The notes under the pieces were generated by a model, which was not told the DNA's origin, did not search any database, and worked only from the letters and a program-made list of their open reading frames with translations. The position numbers and the translations under genes were made by a program. From an uncultured SAR324 cluster bacterium (GTDB lineage Bacteria; SAR324; NAC60-12), in contig CACIWU010000010.1 of the NCBI GenBank assembly GCA_902590435.1, positions 1 to 36,538 on the forward strand: a stretch of 36,538 nt of DNA, written 5' to 3'. Positions 1 to 7,864 of the stretch are shown here, one piece after another (positions within the stretch are counted from its first letter, which is position 1; each line of letters starts with the position of its first letter).

Positions 1-312
1 CTGCTAAAGTTGATGGTGCAACATATTTTCAAAGATTGTTCTTTATTACACTACCTCAAATGAAAAACACATTTATACTTGCATTTGTATCAGGAGTAAT
101 TTTTTTCATTTGCAGCATTCCCTCAACAATATGTTATGACAGAAGGAGGCCCTTCAAGGTCTACAGAAGTATTGGCTTTGCTAATTTATAAACAAGCATT
201 TGAGTTTACAAAATTTGGATATTCATCTGCAATATCAGTTGCTTTTTTTATAACTTTACTTGTTTTTTCACTAATACAATTTAAAATTTTTCAGTCAGAA
301 ACTAATTATTAG
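1..312 (+). CDS. Sugar ABC transporter permease (MalF/UgpA type), 3' part, frameshifted
   Basis: This is the 3' part of an inner-membrane permease of a carbohydrate ABC importer. The 5' end lies outside the window. From base 3 the frame reads AAKVDGATYFQRLFFITLP-like sequence, which is the EAA loop that contacts the ATPase. At the run of seven T at 100-106 the frame is lost. Removing one T gives a smooth join (VIFSFAAFPQQYVMTEGGP), and the second part, read from base 109, continues to TAG at 310-312. The TEGGP motif and the final membrane helix are typical of MalF-type permeases. The MalG-type partner starts at the next base (313). The shift may be a sequencing or assembly error in the homopolymer, or a real inactivating mutation. 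The family is certain; the functional state is not. Confidence 0.75.
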
Positions 313-1125
313 ATGATTAATATATTTAAGTACATTCTATTAGTTACATTAACAGTGATGTTTTTATTTCCATTCTTCTGGATGGTTGTATCGTCTTTCA
401 AACCCACTGCAGAAGTGTTGGCAATTCCTGTTAATATTTTACCTAAGAATTGGCAGATCGACGCCTATACAAATTTGCTAAATTATTCTGAATATGATTT
501 TTCTAGATATTTTTTTAACAGCATAATTGTAACATTTTTTGCCGTGCTTCTGGCCGTTGCCCTTTGTACTACGGCAGGATATGGATTTGCGAAATATAAA
601 TTTAAATATAACAATGTCATATTCATTATTGTTCTTTCAACAATAATGATTCCATTTCAAGCTATAGTGGTACCTCTTTTCATACTTATGAAAAATTTAG
701 GTTTACAAGATTCTTATTTAGGTCTTATTATTCCAGAAAGTCTTACAGCTTTTGGAGTTTTCTTAATGAGACAATTTTTTTATTCTATTCCGGATGAAAT
801 TATTGAGTCTGCAAGAATAGATGGGGCATCCGAATTCAGAATTTTCTGGAACATATCTGTGCCAATGGCAAAAACAGCAATTTTTGCCTTAATTATTTTT
901 CATTCTCAATGGGTATGGAATTTACTATTATGGCCTCTAATCATAATTTCTTCACCCGAAATGAGAACAATTCCTCAAGCAATAGCACTTTTTTCCGGAG
1001 TTTATTTTACTCCATATCCAGAACAATTAGCTATCAGCGTACTAGCTTGCTTACCACTACTAGTAATATTTGTATTTTTGTCTAAAAATTTTACAAAAGG
1101 TATAACACTTACTGGATTAAAATAA
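313..1125 (+). CDS. Sugar ABC transporter permease (MalG/UgpE type)
   Basis: Inner-membrane permease of a CUT1-type carbohydrate ABC importer, 270 residues with about six hydrophobic helices. The N-terminus has a first helix followed by the WMVVSSFKP segment common in MalG-type proteins. The EAA loop is visible around residues 164-185 (ESARIDGASEFRIFWNISVPMAK). The C-terminus KGITLTGLK is also typical of the family (usually KG...GAVKG). The ATG follows directly on the stop codon of the MalF-type partner, so the two are translationally coupled. A dehydratase and an SDR follow in the same operon, which implies that the substrate is a sugar or sugar acid. The binding protein and ATPase are presumably upstream, outside the window. 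Confidence 0.9.
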   Translation: MINIFKYILLVTLTVMFLFPFFWMVVSSFKPTAEVLAIPVNILPKNWQIDAYTNLLNYSEYDFSRYFFNSIIVTFFAVLLAVALCTTAGYGFAKYKFKYNNVIFIIVLSTIMIPFQAIVVPLFILMKNLGLQDSYLGLIIPESLTAFGVFLMRQFFYSIPDEIIESARIDGASEFRIFWNISVPMAKTAIFALIIFHSQWVWNLLLWPLIIISSPEMRTIPQAIALFSGVYFTPYPEQLAISVLACLPLLVIFVFLSKNFTKGITLTGLK

Positions 1126-1139
1126 CAAAAAAAATGCAT

Positions 1140-2249
1140 ATGAAAATAACAAACGTTGAAACTATTTATATAAAAGAGAAAAAAATAGAAAAAAGAACCG
1201 ATGGATCTCAGGATGCACTTTTAGTCAAAATTTCAACTGATTCTGGCATTATCGGATGGGGTGAAGTAGATAGTAGTCCTATGGTAGCTAATGCTATTAT
1301 AAATGCACCTTATTCTCATAAGCTTGTTGATGGATTGAAAAATATTATTGTTGGAGAGAACCCTCTAAACATTGAAAGTTTATGGGACAAAATGTACCAA
1401 AAATCCATTTATTATGGGAGAAATGGAGCAGCAATTCAAGCTATGGCTGGGATTGATATAGCACTTTGGGATATAAAAGGTAAATTCCTTAATTTACCCA
1501 TTTATGAATTAATGGGTGGTTGTTTTGCTGACAAAATGAGAGTTTACTCTTCTAACATGTTTCAATATACAATTGAAGATACCGTTAACAGAGTTAAAAT
1601 TGCAATGGATACAGGACATACTGCGGTAAAATTTGGTTGGGAACCATTTGGTTTCGATGAAGAACTCGATCTAAAATATGTTGAAGCAATTAGAAAACAA
1701 TTAGGTAATGATTTAGACTTCATGCTTGATGTGGGACTAGTCTGGGATGCAAAAACTACTGTTAAAAGAGCAAAATCATATGAACCATATAATTTGTTTT
1801 GGATAGAAGAACCATTACATCCAGATAATTATCATGGATATGGTATAGTTTCAGATAAATGTATTCAGCATATTGCTGCAGGAGAAGAAGAATGTTGTAT
1901 CACAGGATTTAAGAATCTAATTGATTTAGGAAATGTAGATATTGTACAAATTGACGTGACACGTTGTGGTCTGACTCAATCCAAAAAGATAGCTGATTAT
2001 GCTAATTTATTCGGTAAGAAGGTATGTAATCATAATTTTACTACAGACATTAATTCAGCGGCATCACTTCATTTTTTGTGTTCAATACCAAACTCTTTGG
2101 TAATGGAATACTGCCAAGAAAACGGAGAAATTACTAGAAATCTCTGTAAAAATCCAGTCAAAATTGAAGACGGATATGCTTATTTACCTAAAGAAGCTGG
2201 ATTAGGAGTTGTACCAGATAATGATATTCTTGAAAAATATAAGGCTTGA
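1140..2249 (+). CDS. Enolase-superfamily sugar-acid dehydratase (mandelate racemase/muconate lactonizing type)
   Basis: Predicted to dehydrate an aldonate to a 2-keto-3-deoxy acid. The N-terminal capping domain covers about residues 1-125 and the TIM barrel follows. Metal ligands appear as D197 (MLDVG), E223 or E224 (WIEEP) and E249-251 (AAGEEE). A probable Asp-His catalytic pair is D272 and H298 (CNHNF). The usual K-x-K of strand two is K164-F-G166 followed by WEPFG, so the second lysine is missing; a similar 'lone lysine' arrangement occurs in rhamnonate-dehydratase-like enzymes. The start at 1140 gives MKITNVET, matching the N-terminus of the other enolase homologue at 19882; an ATG two codons upstream (1134) is also open. 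No clear ribosome binding site. Exact substrate unknown. Confidence 0.85.
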   Translation: MKITNVETIYIKEKKIEKRTDGSQDALLVKISTDSGIIGWGEVDSSPMVANAIINAPYSHKLVDGLKNIIVGENPLNIESLWDKMYQKSIYYGRNGAAIQAMAGIDIALWDIKGKFLNLPIYELMGGCFADKMRVYSSNMFQYTIEDTVNRVKIAMDTGHTAVKFGWEPFGFDEELDLKYVEAIRKQLGNDLDFMLDVGLVWDAKTTVKRAKSYEPYNLFWIEEPLHPDNYHGYGIVSDKCIQHIAAGEEECCITGFKNLIDLGNVDIVQIDVTRCGLTQSKKIADYANLFGKKVCNHNFTTDINSAASLHFLCSIPNSLVMEYCQENGEITRNLCKNPVKIEDGYAYLPKEAGLGVVPDNDILEKYKA

Positions 2250-3029
2250 ATGGATAAAAAGCCATTACTAGATAAGGTTGCTCTTGTTACCGGAGGGGCA
2301 CAAGGAATTGGATCTTCTATAGTAAATAGATTTTTGGAAGAGGGCGCATCAGTTATAATTGCTGACATAGATGATAACGAATATGAAAAAAACTTTAAAA
2401 AAAACACTAAAAATTTATTATTTATTAAATCAAACTTAACACTATCAGAAGATGTTGAGAATGTTTACAAGATAATTTTAAAAAAATTCAAGAAATTAAA
2501 TATCTTAGTAAACAATGCTGCAATACTTGATGCAACTCCTTTAAATAAACTTACAATGTCACGCTTTAATCATGTAATAAATAATAATCTAAACTCTGTT
2601 TTATCTGTGTCATTAAAATTCATTAACCTTTTGAAATCAAAAGAAGAGACTAATAAAATTTTAAACATTTCATCTATTATGGGAGTTCGAGGTTCAAAAG
2701 ATTCAATACCATACTCAACTGCAAAAGGAGGAGTTATTAATTTAACAAGGTGTCTCGCAGTTGATTTGGCTAAATTTAATATAAATGTTAATGCAATATG
2801 TCCAGGATTTATAAATACCAGAATGGCTTTGCTTCCCGATGGTACAGGACATGAGTACGAAACCGAAATGTTCAAAGATGTTTACTTAAAACATGAAAGA
2901 ATTCCTTTGATTAGAACAGGAGAATCAAACGATATTTCTGGCCCTGCTCTCTTTTTATGCTCGAAAGATTCAGATTATATTACAGGTCAAATGCTTCTTG
3001 TAGATGGGGGAATAAGCGCAACATTTTAG
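2250..3029 (+). CDS. SDR-family NAD(P)-dependent oxidoreductase
   Basis: Classical short-chain dehydrogenase of 259 residues. The cofactor motif TGGAQGIGSS is near residues 14-23, an acidic residue follows the second strand (IIADID, favouring NAD), NNAA is near residue 90, and the catalytic Ser is in NISSIMG with the YSTAK Tyr/Lys pair downstream. The C-terminal GQMLLVDGG motif is intact. The ATG directly follows the dehydratase stop codon (TGAATG), so the two are coupled. Next to a sugar-acid dehydratase the enzyme could oxidise an aldose to its lactone, or oxidise a 2-keto-3-deoxy acid as in the L-rhamnose and L-fucose oxidative routes. The sequence alone does not decide between these. Confidence 0.9.
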   Translation: MDKKPLLDKVALVTGGAQGIGSSIVNRFLEEGASVIIADIDDNEYEKNFKKNTKNLLFIKSNLTLSEDVENVYKIILKKFKKLNILVNNAAILDATPLNKLTMSRFNHVINNNLNSVLSVSLKFINLLKSKEETNKILNISSIMGVRGSKDSIPYSTAKGGVINLTRCLAVDLAKFNINVNAICPGFINTRMALLPDGTGHEYETEMFKDVYLKHERIPLIRTGESNDISGPALFLCSKDSDYITGQMLLVDGGISATF

Positions 3030-3061
3030 GTATTATACAAATTTTTATTTTATTACACTTT

Positions 3062-3150
3062 GGCTGTGAATAAAGGAATTGCCTCCTAAAAATCGAAAAA
3101 CGATATAATAGAGGTCTTCTCTCCGACTCCTTATTCACAGCCTTTTTTAT
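3062..3150 (+). terminator. Long nested hairpin with T-tract ending the first operon
   Basis: GGCTGTGAATAA (3062-3073) is the exact reverse complement of TTATTCACAGCC (3131-3142). With one bulged A the stem extends by GGA (3075-3077) with TCC (3128-3130). Inside the loop there are CCTC/GAGG (3082-3085 with 3111-3114) and ATCG-A5-CGAT (3092-3104). A run of six T follows at 3143-3148, so the + strand reads as a Rho-independent terminator 33 bases after the SDR stop. The complex loop is unusual for a plain terminator. Confidence 0.7.
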
Positions 3151-3242
3151 GAAAAATAATCTATGTATTTTATATACGTTTTATTTAATTTTTTATATAA
3201 ATAAAATTACTTTATTTTTTTGAGAATAATAAGCAAAATATT

Positions 3243-4118
3243 TTAAGTACTAAAGTAATTTTCTTCTATACCATGCTCTTCAGTTTTGATTACAAAAGTT
3301 TTACCAGACTCTGGGAAATAGTTCCAATCTTTTTCTGTCATTCCATCTGTAGCAGAAGTCACTATTAAATCATTATAATGATCTCCACCAAAACATAAAG
3401 AAGTTAAATTTTTAGATGGCAAATTTATTCTATTTAAAATTTTTCCATCTGAGGATTGTTTAGAAATTAATCCGCTTCCCCAGTGCGCTATCCATATGCA
3501 GCCATCCACATCAACTGTTACACCATCAGGATATCCATCTTCCTCATCAAAGGTGTAGAATAATTCTTTTTTTATCTTGTTATTTTCTTTAGAAATTTGA
3601 TACACAAAGGTTTTATATGAAAAAGTATCATTAAAATATATATAATTACCACATGGAGAAAAAGCTGGCCCATTAGATACTTTGAAACCTGTATCAATTA
3701 ACATGAGAGTTTTGTTTGAATCTAAACTCCATAGAGAACCTTTATCTTCAGTTTCATCGATATGTGATGTACTTATCCAAAGATTTTTATTTCTATCTAT
3801 TTTTAGATCATTATATATAACATCTTTTTTTGTAGATTCTGGATTAACAAAATCAACAGTCTTAAATGAATTTAAATTTAAAATTGAGAGTCCTTTTTTA
3901 TGCGAAATTATTAAACTTTCTATTTTGTTATAAAGTGCAATACCTCCGAGAGGAGTTTCTAGATCTAATTTCTGTGAAGAAATACTTTTATTATTTGTAT
4001 TATAAAAAAATATTTCACTTTTTAAATAATCTAACCAAATAAAATTTTTTGTGTCTTCATGCCATATAGGCGATTCACCTAGTAAACATTTGTTATCTGA
4101 GATAATTTCATAATTCAT
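3243..4118 (-). CDS. SMP-30/gluconolactonase-family lactonase
   Basis: Six-bladed beta-propeller of 291 residues, the usual length. The four divalent-metal ligands of the family can be read: E15 (LLGESPIWH), N103 (YNDLKID), N149 (VSNGPAFSP) and D198 (YPDGVTVD). These match E18, N103, N154 and D204 of human SMP-30. No signal peptide, so it is cytoplasmic. Enzymes of this family open sugar lactones made by aldose dehydrogenases. It is transcribed away from the FAH-family gene at 4286 and convergent with the SDR operon. With those neighbours it would supply the lactonase step of an oxidative sugar route. The individual lactone is not known. Confidence 0.85.
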   Translation of the reverse strand: MNYEIISDNKCLLGESPIWHEDTKNFIWLDYLKSEIFFYNTNNKSISSQKLDLETPLGGIALYNKIESLIISHKKGLSILNLNSFKTVDFVNPESTKKDVIYNDLKIDRNKNLWISTSHIDETEDKGSLWSLDSNKTLMLIDTGFKVSNGPAFSPCGNYIYFNDTFSYKTFVYQISKENNKIKKELFYTFDEEDGYPDGVTVDVDGCIWIAHWGSGLISKQSSDGKILNRINLPSKNLTSLCFGGDHYNDLIVTSATDGMTEKDWNYFPESGKTFVIKTEEHGIEENYFST

Positions 4119-4285
4119 TTTTACCTATCTATTGATAATTCTTTTTAAATCAATCATTATTAGATATATTTTACATAATCTCAAAAAATATGAAATTAAT
4201 TTTAAATAACATTTTTGTTAAATTTATTTTCACTAATTTAGTATAATTAAGTTTAATTAAAACTAATTCAAATTTTATTAATCCT
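4119..4285. promoter_or_regulatory. Divergent promoter region between lactonase and FAH-family genes
   Basis: 167 bp of very AT-rich DNA between two divergently transcribed genes, so it must carry promoters for both. A TATAAT hexamer lies at 4242-4247 on the + strand, about 40 bases before the ATG at 4286, but no good -35 box is found at the usual distance. The segment AGTTTAATTAAAACT (4250-4264) is an imperfect palindrome that could be an operator. In DNA this AT-rich such matches are expected by chance, so confidence is low. Confidence 0.3.
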
Positions 4286-5470
4286 ATGGCATCACTAAAA
4301 ATAAACTTAAAAGATACTATAAAAGATATTGACGAGAATGCTAATCTTGTTGGTAGAGTATGGGTGCCTGGCAATCCTTCTGGGCCTTGTGTTGTATTGA
4401 TCAAAAATAAAGAAGCAATTGATATCACTAAAATCTTTCCAACTACAACTAACTTATTTGAGTATGATAATCCCATTGAAAAAATTAATGGGAAAAATAA
4501 TTTAATTAGTTTAGGAAATATTGATGACATTATTCAAAATACCCCTATTGAAGAAAGAGACGCAAAAAAACCTTGGCTACTTTCTCCATGCGACCTCCAA
4601 GCAATAAAAGCCGCTGGGGTAACTTTTGTTTCAAGTATGTTAGAGAGAGTTATAGAGGAAAAAGCAAGGGGAGATTGGAGTGCAGCTCAGGAAATTCGCA
4701 ATAAAATAAGTAGCTTAATTGGAAATAATCTCTCTGAAATTAAACCTGGTTCCAGAGATGCTTTAAAAGTTAAGGATCTTCTCATAAAACAAAACCTATG
4801 GTCTCAATATCTTGAAGTTGGGATAGGCTCAGATGCTGAAATATTTACTAAAAGCCAACCTATGTCTTCCGTAGGTAATGGTTTCGAGATAGGGATTTTA
4901 GAAGATTCTAATTGGAATAATCCTGAACCTGAAGTAGTTTTAGCTGTTAATTCAAAAAACAAAATTATTGGAGCTACTTTGGGGAATGATGTCAATTTAC
5001 GAGATTATGAGGGGAGAAGTGCCCTTCTACTTGGCAAAGCGAAAGATAATAACGCTTCATGTGCTTTAGGGCCTTTCATTCGATTATTTGAAAATAATTT
5101 CAACCTTGAAAATATAAAAAATTTTGAAATAGCAGTAAAAATTAATGGATTAGATGGTTTCAAGCACGAGGAAATTTATTCTATGAAGGAAATTAGTAGG
5201 GATCCAGAAGATCTTGTTAATCAGTGTTCAAGCAAAAATCATAATTACCCTGATGGTTTAATGTTATTCCTCGGAACAATGTTTACGCCTTTTATGGACA
5301 GAGAGCAACCAGGAAAAGGGTTCACCCACAAAATAGGAGACATAGTTACTGTTCATACAAAAGAAATAGGAAGTTTAAATAATAGAATCAATTACTCTCA
5401 TCTATGTGAGCCATGGAATTTTGGTACTTCCGCTTTGTTAAAAAACTTGGTTTCTAGGGGGGTTATTTAA
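4286..5470 (+). CDS. FAH-family 2-keto-3-deoxy-pentonate dehydratase-like protein (XylX/AraD1 type)
   Basis: 394-residue member of the fumarylacetoacetate hydrolase superfamily. The N-terminal domain covers about residues 1-170 and the FAH fold about 175-390. Candidate metal ligands are E185 (DAEIFTKS), E214 and E216 (NPEPEVVLA) and D235 (GNDVNLRD); GRSALLLGKAK follows. The length and the GSDAEIFTKSQPMSSVG-type active-site segment fit the long FAH enzymes that dehydrate 2-keto-3-deoxy-D-xylonate or L-arabonate to 2-oxoglutarate semialdehyde in Weimberg pathways. A semialdehyde dehydrogenase candidate exists at 30246. It is divergent from the SMP-30 lactonase, another Weimberg component. A hydrolase acting on 2,4-diketo acids is the main alternative. 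Confidence 0.75.
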   Translation: MASLKINLKDTIKDIDENANLVGRVWVPGNPSGPCVVLIKNKEAIDITKIFPTTTNLFEYDNPIEKINGKNNLISLGNIDDIIQNTPIEERDAKKPWLLSPCDLQAIKAAGVTFVSSMLERVIEEKARGDWSAAQEIRNKISSLIGNNLSEIKPGSRDALKVKDLLIKQNLWSQYLEVGIGSDAEIFTKSQPMSSVGNGFEIGILEDSNWNNPEPEVVLAVNSKNKIIGATLGNDVNLRDYEGRSALLLGKAKDNNASCALGPFIRLFENNFNLENIKNFEIAVKINGLDGFKHEEIYSMKEISRDPEDLVNQCSSKNHNYPDGLMLFLGTMFTPFMDREQPGKGFTHKIGDIVTVHTKEIGSLNNRINYSHLCEPWNFGTSALLKNLVSRGVI

Positions 5471-5611
5471 AATTAATCTGAATTAAATTTACCGATCCCA
5501 ACAGAAAAACCTTATCTGATTCTTTCAATAAAAAGGCTTTGTCTCTACGAAAACGAAAAATTGATTAACTAATCCTTCCCTAAGAAAATTAAATTTAAAA
5601 TTATTACTTAT

Positions 5612-6271
5612 CTACAAGTTTTTTAATTTAAATTTATTTTCTAACTTCATTGCAGCAATTGCAGATGGAATTGATACTAATAAAAAGAATACACCAACAA
5701 GAGTCATAGGCTCTAAATATTTATAATGACTGTTACTATACTGGTCAGCTGCTCTAAATAATTCAACTACTGTTATAGCAGCTAGCAATGGAGTCTCCTT
5801 AAACATAGTAATTAGATAATTTGCAAGAGGAGGCACCATAGGTGGAATAGCTTGAGGTAAAATTACTTTTTGCCATGTTTGTATTTTATTATAATTAAGA
5901 GACTTTGCAGCCTCCCATTGGGCCTTTGGTACATTCTCAATCCCTGCCCTAAATACTTCAGATGTATAAGTACTAAAATGTACTCCTAAGCCAACAACAC
6001 CGGCAAAAAATGGAGTTAAAAATATCCCAAGATCTGGCAAAACATAAAACAAGAAATAAAGTTGAACAAGAATTGGTGTTCTTCTTATAAATTCTGAAAT
6101 CCAATATATAGTTACTCCCAAAATTTTGCTTCTGGACATTCTAATTATTGCTATTATCAGACCTAAAATATATGCAAGAAATGCAGCTACAAAAGTTGCC
6201 TGAATAGTCACAATTAATCCTCTGGCTAACTGAGGTAAAACATCAAATGCTACTTCCCAACTCCAATCCAT
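5612..6271 (-). CDS. ehuD: Ectoine/hydroxyectoine-type ABC transporter permease EhuD
   Basis: Polar amino-acid (HisM/GlnP) type permease of 219 residues with about five membrane helices. The N-terminus MDWSWEVAFDVLPQLARGL matches the EhuD pattern. The EAA loop is NVPKAQWEAAKSLNYNKIQT (about residues 114-133), followed by the PQAIPPMVPPLANY segment typical of this family. It starts two bases after the ehuC stop and is the last gene of the ehuBCD transcript. No convincing terminator is seen in the 141 bp between its end and the convergent FAH-family gene. Ectoine specificity is inferred from the whole system. Confidence 0.78.
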   Translation of the reverse strand: MDWSWEVAFDVLPQLARGLIVTIQATFVAAFLAYILGLIIAIIRMSRSKILGVTIYWISEFIRRTPILVQLYFLFYVLPDLGIFLTPFFAGVVGLGVHFSTYTSEVFRAGIENVPKAQWEAAKSLNYNKIQTWQKVILPQAIPPMVPPLANYLITMFKETPLLAAITVVELFRAADQYSNSHYKYLEPMTLVGVFFLLVSIPSAIAAMKLENKFKLKNL

Positions 6272-6273
6272 AT

Positions 6274-6942
6274 TTAATTTTGTCCCGCTAATATTGTATT
6301 CCTGCCCTTAGAAAATCTTTTCTCAAAAAAAGCTGGTATTTGTAATAAAAGTGAGGAAATTATAAAATATATTATTAGAATGACTAAAAAAGGCTCTAAT
6401 GTAAGTGCAGTCTGAACTCTTATTATCTGAGCCATATAAGTTAAATCTGATATTGTGATAAGAGAAGCTACTGCGGTTAACTTTAAAAGTTCAATCAACA
6501 AATTACTAAAAGTAGGTATCATAATTGGTATTGCCTGAGGAATAATTACATACCTATATCTTTTATATGTATTGTAATTTAAAGCTACAGCAGCCTCATG
6601 TTGTTCTTTACCAATTGCTAATATTGCCCCTCTAACAACCTCGGATCCATAACTCCCTAAATTAAAACCACAAGCAATAATACCCGAAGTCAATGCATCA
6701 AAATATATTCCCAATAAAGGTAAAACATAAAAAATAAAGAACATCTGAACTATTGCGGAACTACCTCTAAAAAATTCCAAATATATTGTTGCAATAATTC
6801 TAACCGATAAAAATCTTGAAATTCTTGCTAATCCAACAACAAATGAAATAAATAAGGCCAAAATAGCACTCATAACAGTTAATTGTACTGTAGTAATGGT
6901 GCCAGTAATTAGTATTGGATAATATTCAAGTATTTCAATCAT
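6274..6942 (-). CDS. ehuC: Ectoine/hydroxyectoine-type ABC transporter permease EhuC
   Basis: Polar amino-acid type permease of 222 residues. The hydrophobic helices start at about residue 10, the EAA loop is AIGKEQHEAAVALNYNTYKR (about residues 112-131), and PQAIPIMIPTFSN follows. It forms the heterodimeric channel with the next gene. It lies between the binding-protein gene and ehuD and is preceded by a strong hairpin in the spacer. I see no clear Shine-Dalgarno sequence before its ATG (ACCTCTCT lies there instead), so it may be translated less than the binding protein. Confidence 0.78.
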   Translation of the reverse strand: MIEILEYYPILITGTITTVQLTVMSAILALFISFVVGLARISRFLSVRIIATIYLEFFRGSSAIVQMFFIFYVLPLLGIYFDALTSGIIACGFNLGSYGSEVVRGAILAIGKEQHEAAVALNYNTYKRYRYVIIPQAIPIMIPTFSNLLIELLKLTAVASLITISDLTYMAQIIRVQTALTLEPFLVILIIYFIISSLLLQIPAFFEKRFSKGRNTILAGQN

Positions 6943-6949
6943 AGAGAGG

Positions 6950-6985
6950 TTTTAACAGCCTCATAGAAAAACAAGGCTGTTAAAA
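6950..6985 (-). other. Intercistronic hairpin between ehuB and ehuC
   Basis: A perfect 12-bp inverted repeat, TTTTAACAGCCT (6950-6961) and AGGCTGTTAAAA (6974-6985), separated by a 12-base loop. On the - strand it lies between the binding-protein stop and the ehuC start. The U-rich end of the stem could act as an attenuating terminator, or the stem could protect the 3' end of the ehuB message. Either would raise the amount of binding protein relative to membrane subunits. Confidence 0.7.
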
Positions 6986-6997
6986 TTTGAATTTAAA

Positions 6998-7864
6998 TTA
7001 TTTACCCTCTGGGCATAGACCTAAGTAAGATTTGAATGAAGTAGCCTCGGCAGAGAATCCATATGGTTCAATAATGGCTGCAAATTCACCACTAGCTTTA
7101 ATTGCTGCTAAAGCCATGTTAAATTCAGCTCTAAATTCTTTATCGTCCATATTAAATGCCGTTCCAGCGCAACCCATTGGAACTCCTTTTACAGGCATAA
7201 CCAACTCAAGATTTGGATCTTTGGTTTTCTTAAGCAAATCTTGTGTACCTAACCCAGACAAGGCAAACACGTCAACTCTTCCTTGTTGGAGCATTTTTAT
7301 TCCGCTGGGTGGGTCAGAAAAGTATTTTATTTGACTTGGCTTAACACCACGATCTAATGCATATTTTTCTTCTGCACATCCTGCACATGTTGTCATTTTC
7401 AAAGATGAGTTAGCAGCTATATCTTCGTATGTTAGAAGATTATTAGGATTCCCCTTTGGAACTGCAAATGCTTCAGCACCACATAGATCTGGCTCCGAAT
7501 AAATAATTGATTTACATCTTGTTGGCTTTATGTATAGTCCTGAAGTTGCCATATCAACTCTTCTAGCCTGAAGTGCAGGAATCATCGCTCCATACATTAT
7601 CACTTTTGCTTTAAGATCCTTAACTCCTAACTTATTCAAAACTGCTCTTGCTATGTCTGGTGCAGCACCACCAACAAAACCATCAGGTTTAATATCACTA
7701 TATGGTGGTTCGTTAGCTACTGCTACAGTTGCATAACCTTGTTTCTTTAATCTTTTCAAAGTGTCCGATTCAGCATAACTAGAACCTGCTGAAACAAATA
7801 TAATTGCTAAAAAGGCAACAATTAAAAAAATACTTTTTTTTATTTTTTTATCAATAATAAACAT
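6998..7864 (-). CDS. ehuB: Ectoine/hydroxyectoine-type ABC transporter substrate-binding protein EhuB
   Basis: Family-3 periplasmic binding protein of 288 residues with a signal peptide (about residues 1-31, cut near SSYA-ES). Segments typical of EhuB can be read: ANEPPYSD (50-57), YGAMIPALQARRVDMATSGLYI (from 91) and KPTRCK (113-118), which hold the aromatic and arginine ligand residues. A good ribosome binding site (GGAGAG) precedes the ATG. It is the first gene of the ehuBCD transcript. Oddities are six cysteines in the mature protein, including a C160-AG-C163 pair in the second lobe, which is not usual for this family. Ectoine, hydroxyectoine or a related betaine or amino acid is the likely ligand. 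Confidence 0.8.
   Translation of the reverse strand: MFIIDKKIKKSIFLIVAFLAIIFVSAGSSYAESDTLKRLKKQGYATVAVANEPPYSDIKPDGFVGGAAPDIARAVLNKLGVKDLKAKVIMYGAMIPALQARRVDMATSGLYIKPTRCKSIIYSEPDLCGAEAFAVPKGNPNNLLTYEDIAANSSLKMTTCAGCAEEKYALDRGVKPSQIKYFSDPPSGIKMLQQGRVDVFALSGLGTQDLLKKTKDPNLELVMPVKGVPMGCAGTAFNMDDKEFRAEFNMALAAIKASGEFAAIIEPYGFSAEATSFKSYLGLCPEGK

Noticed and set aside
5471-5611. Terminator between the convergent FAH-family and ehuD genes
   Set aside because: Only weak imperfect pairing (CCTT/AAGG) without a proper T-tract; not supported enough to call.
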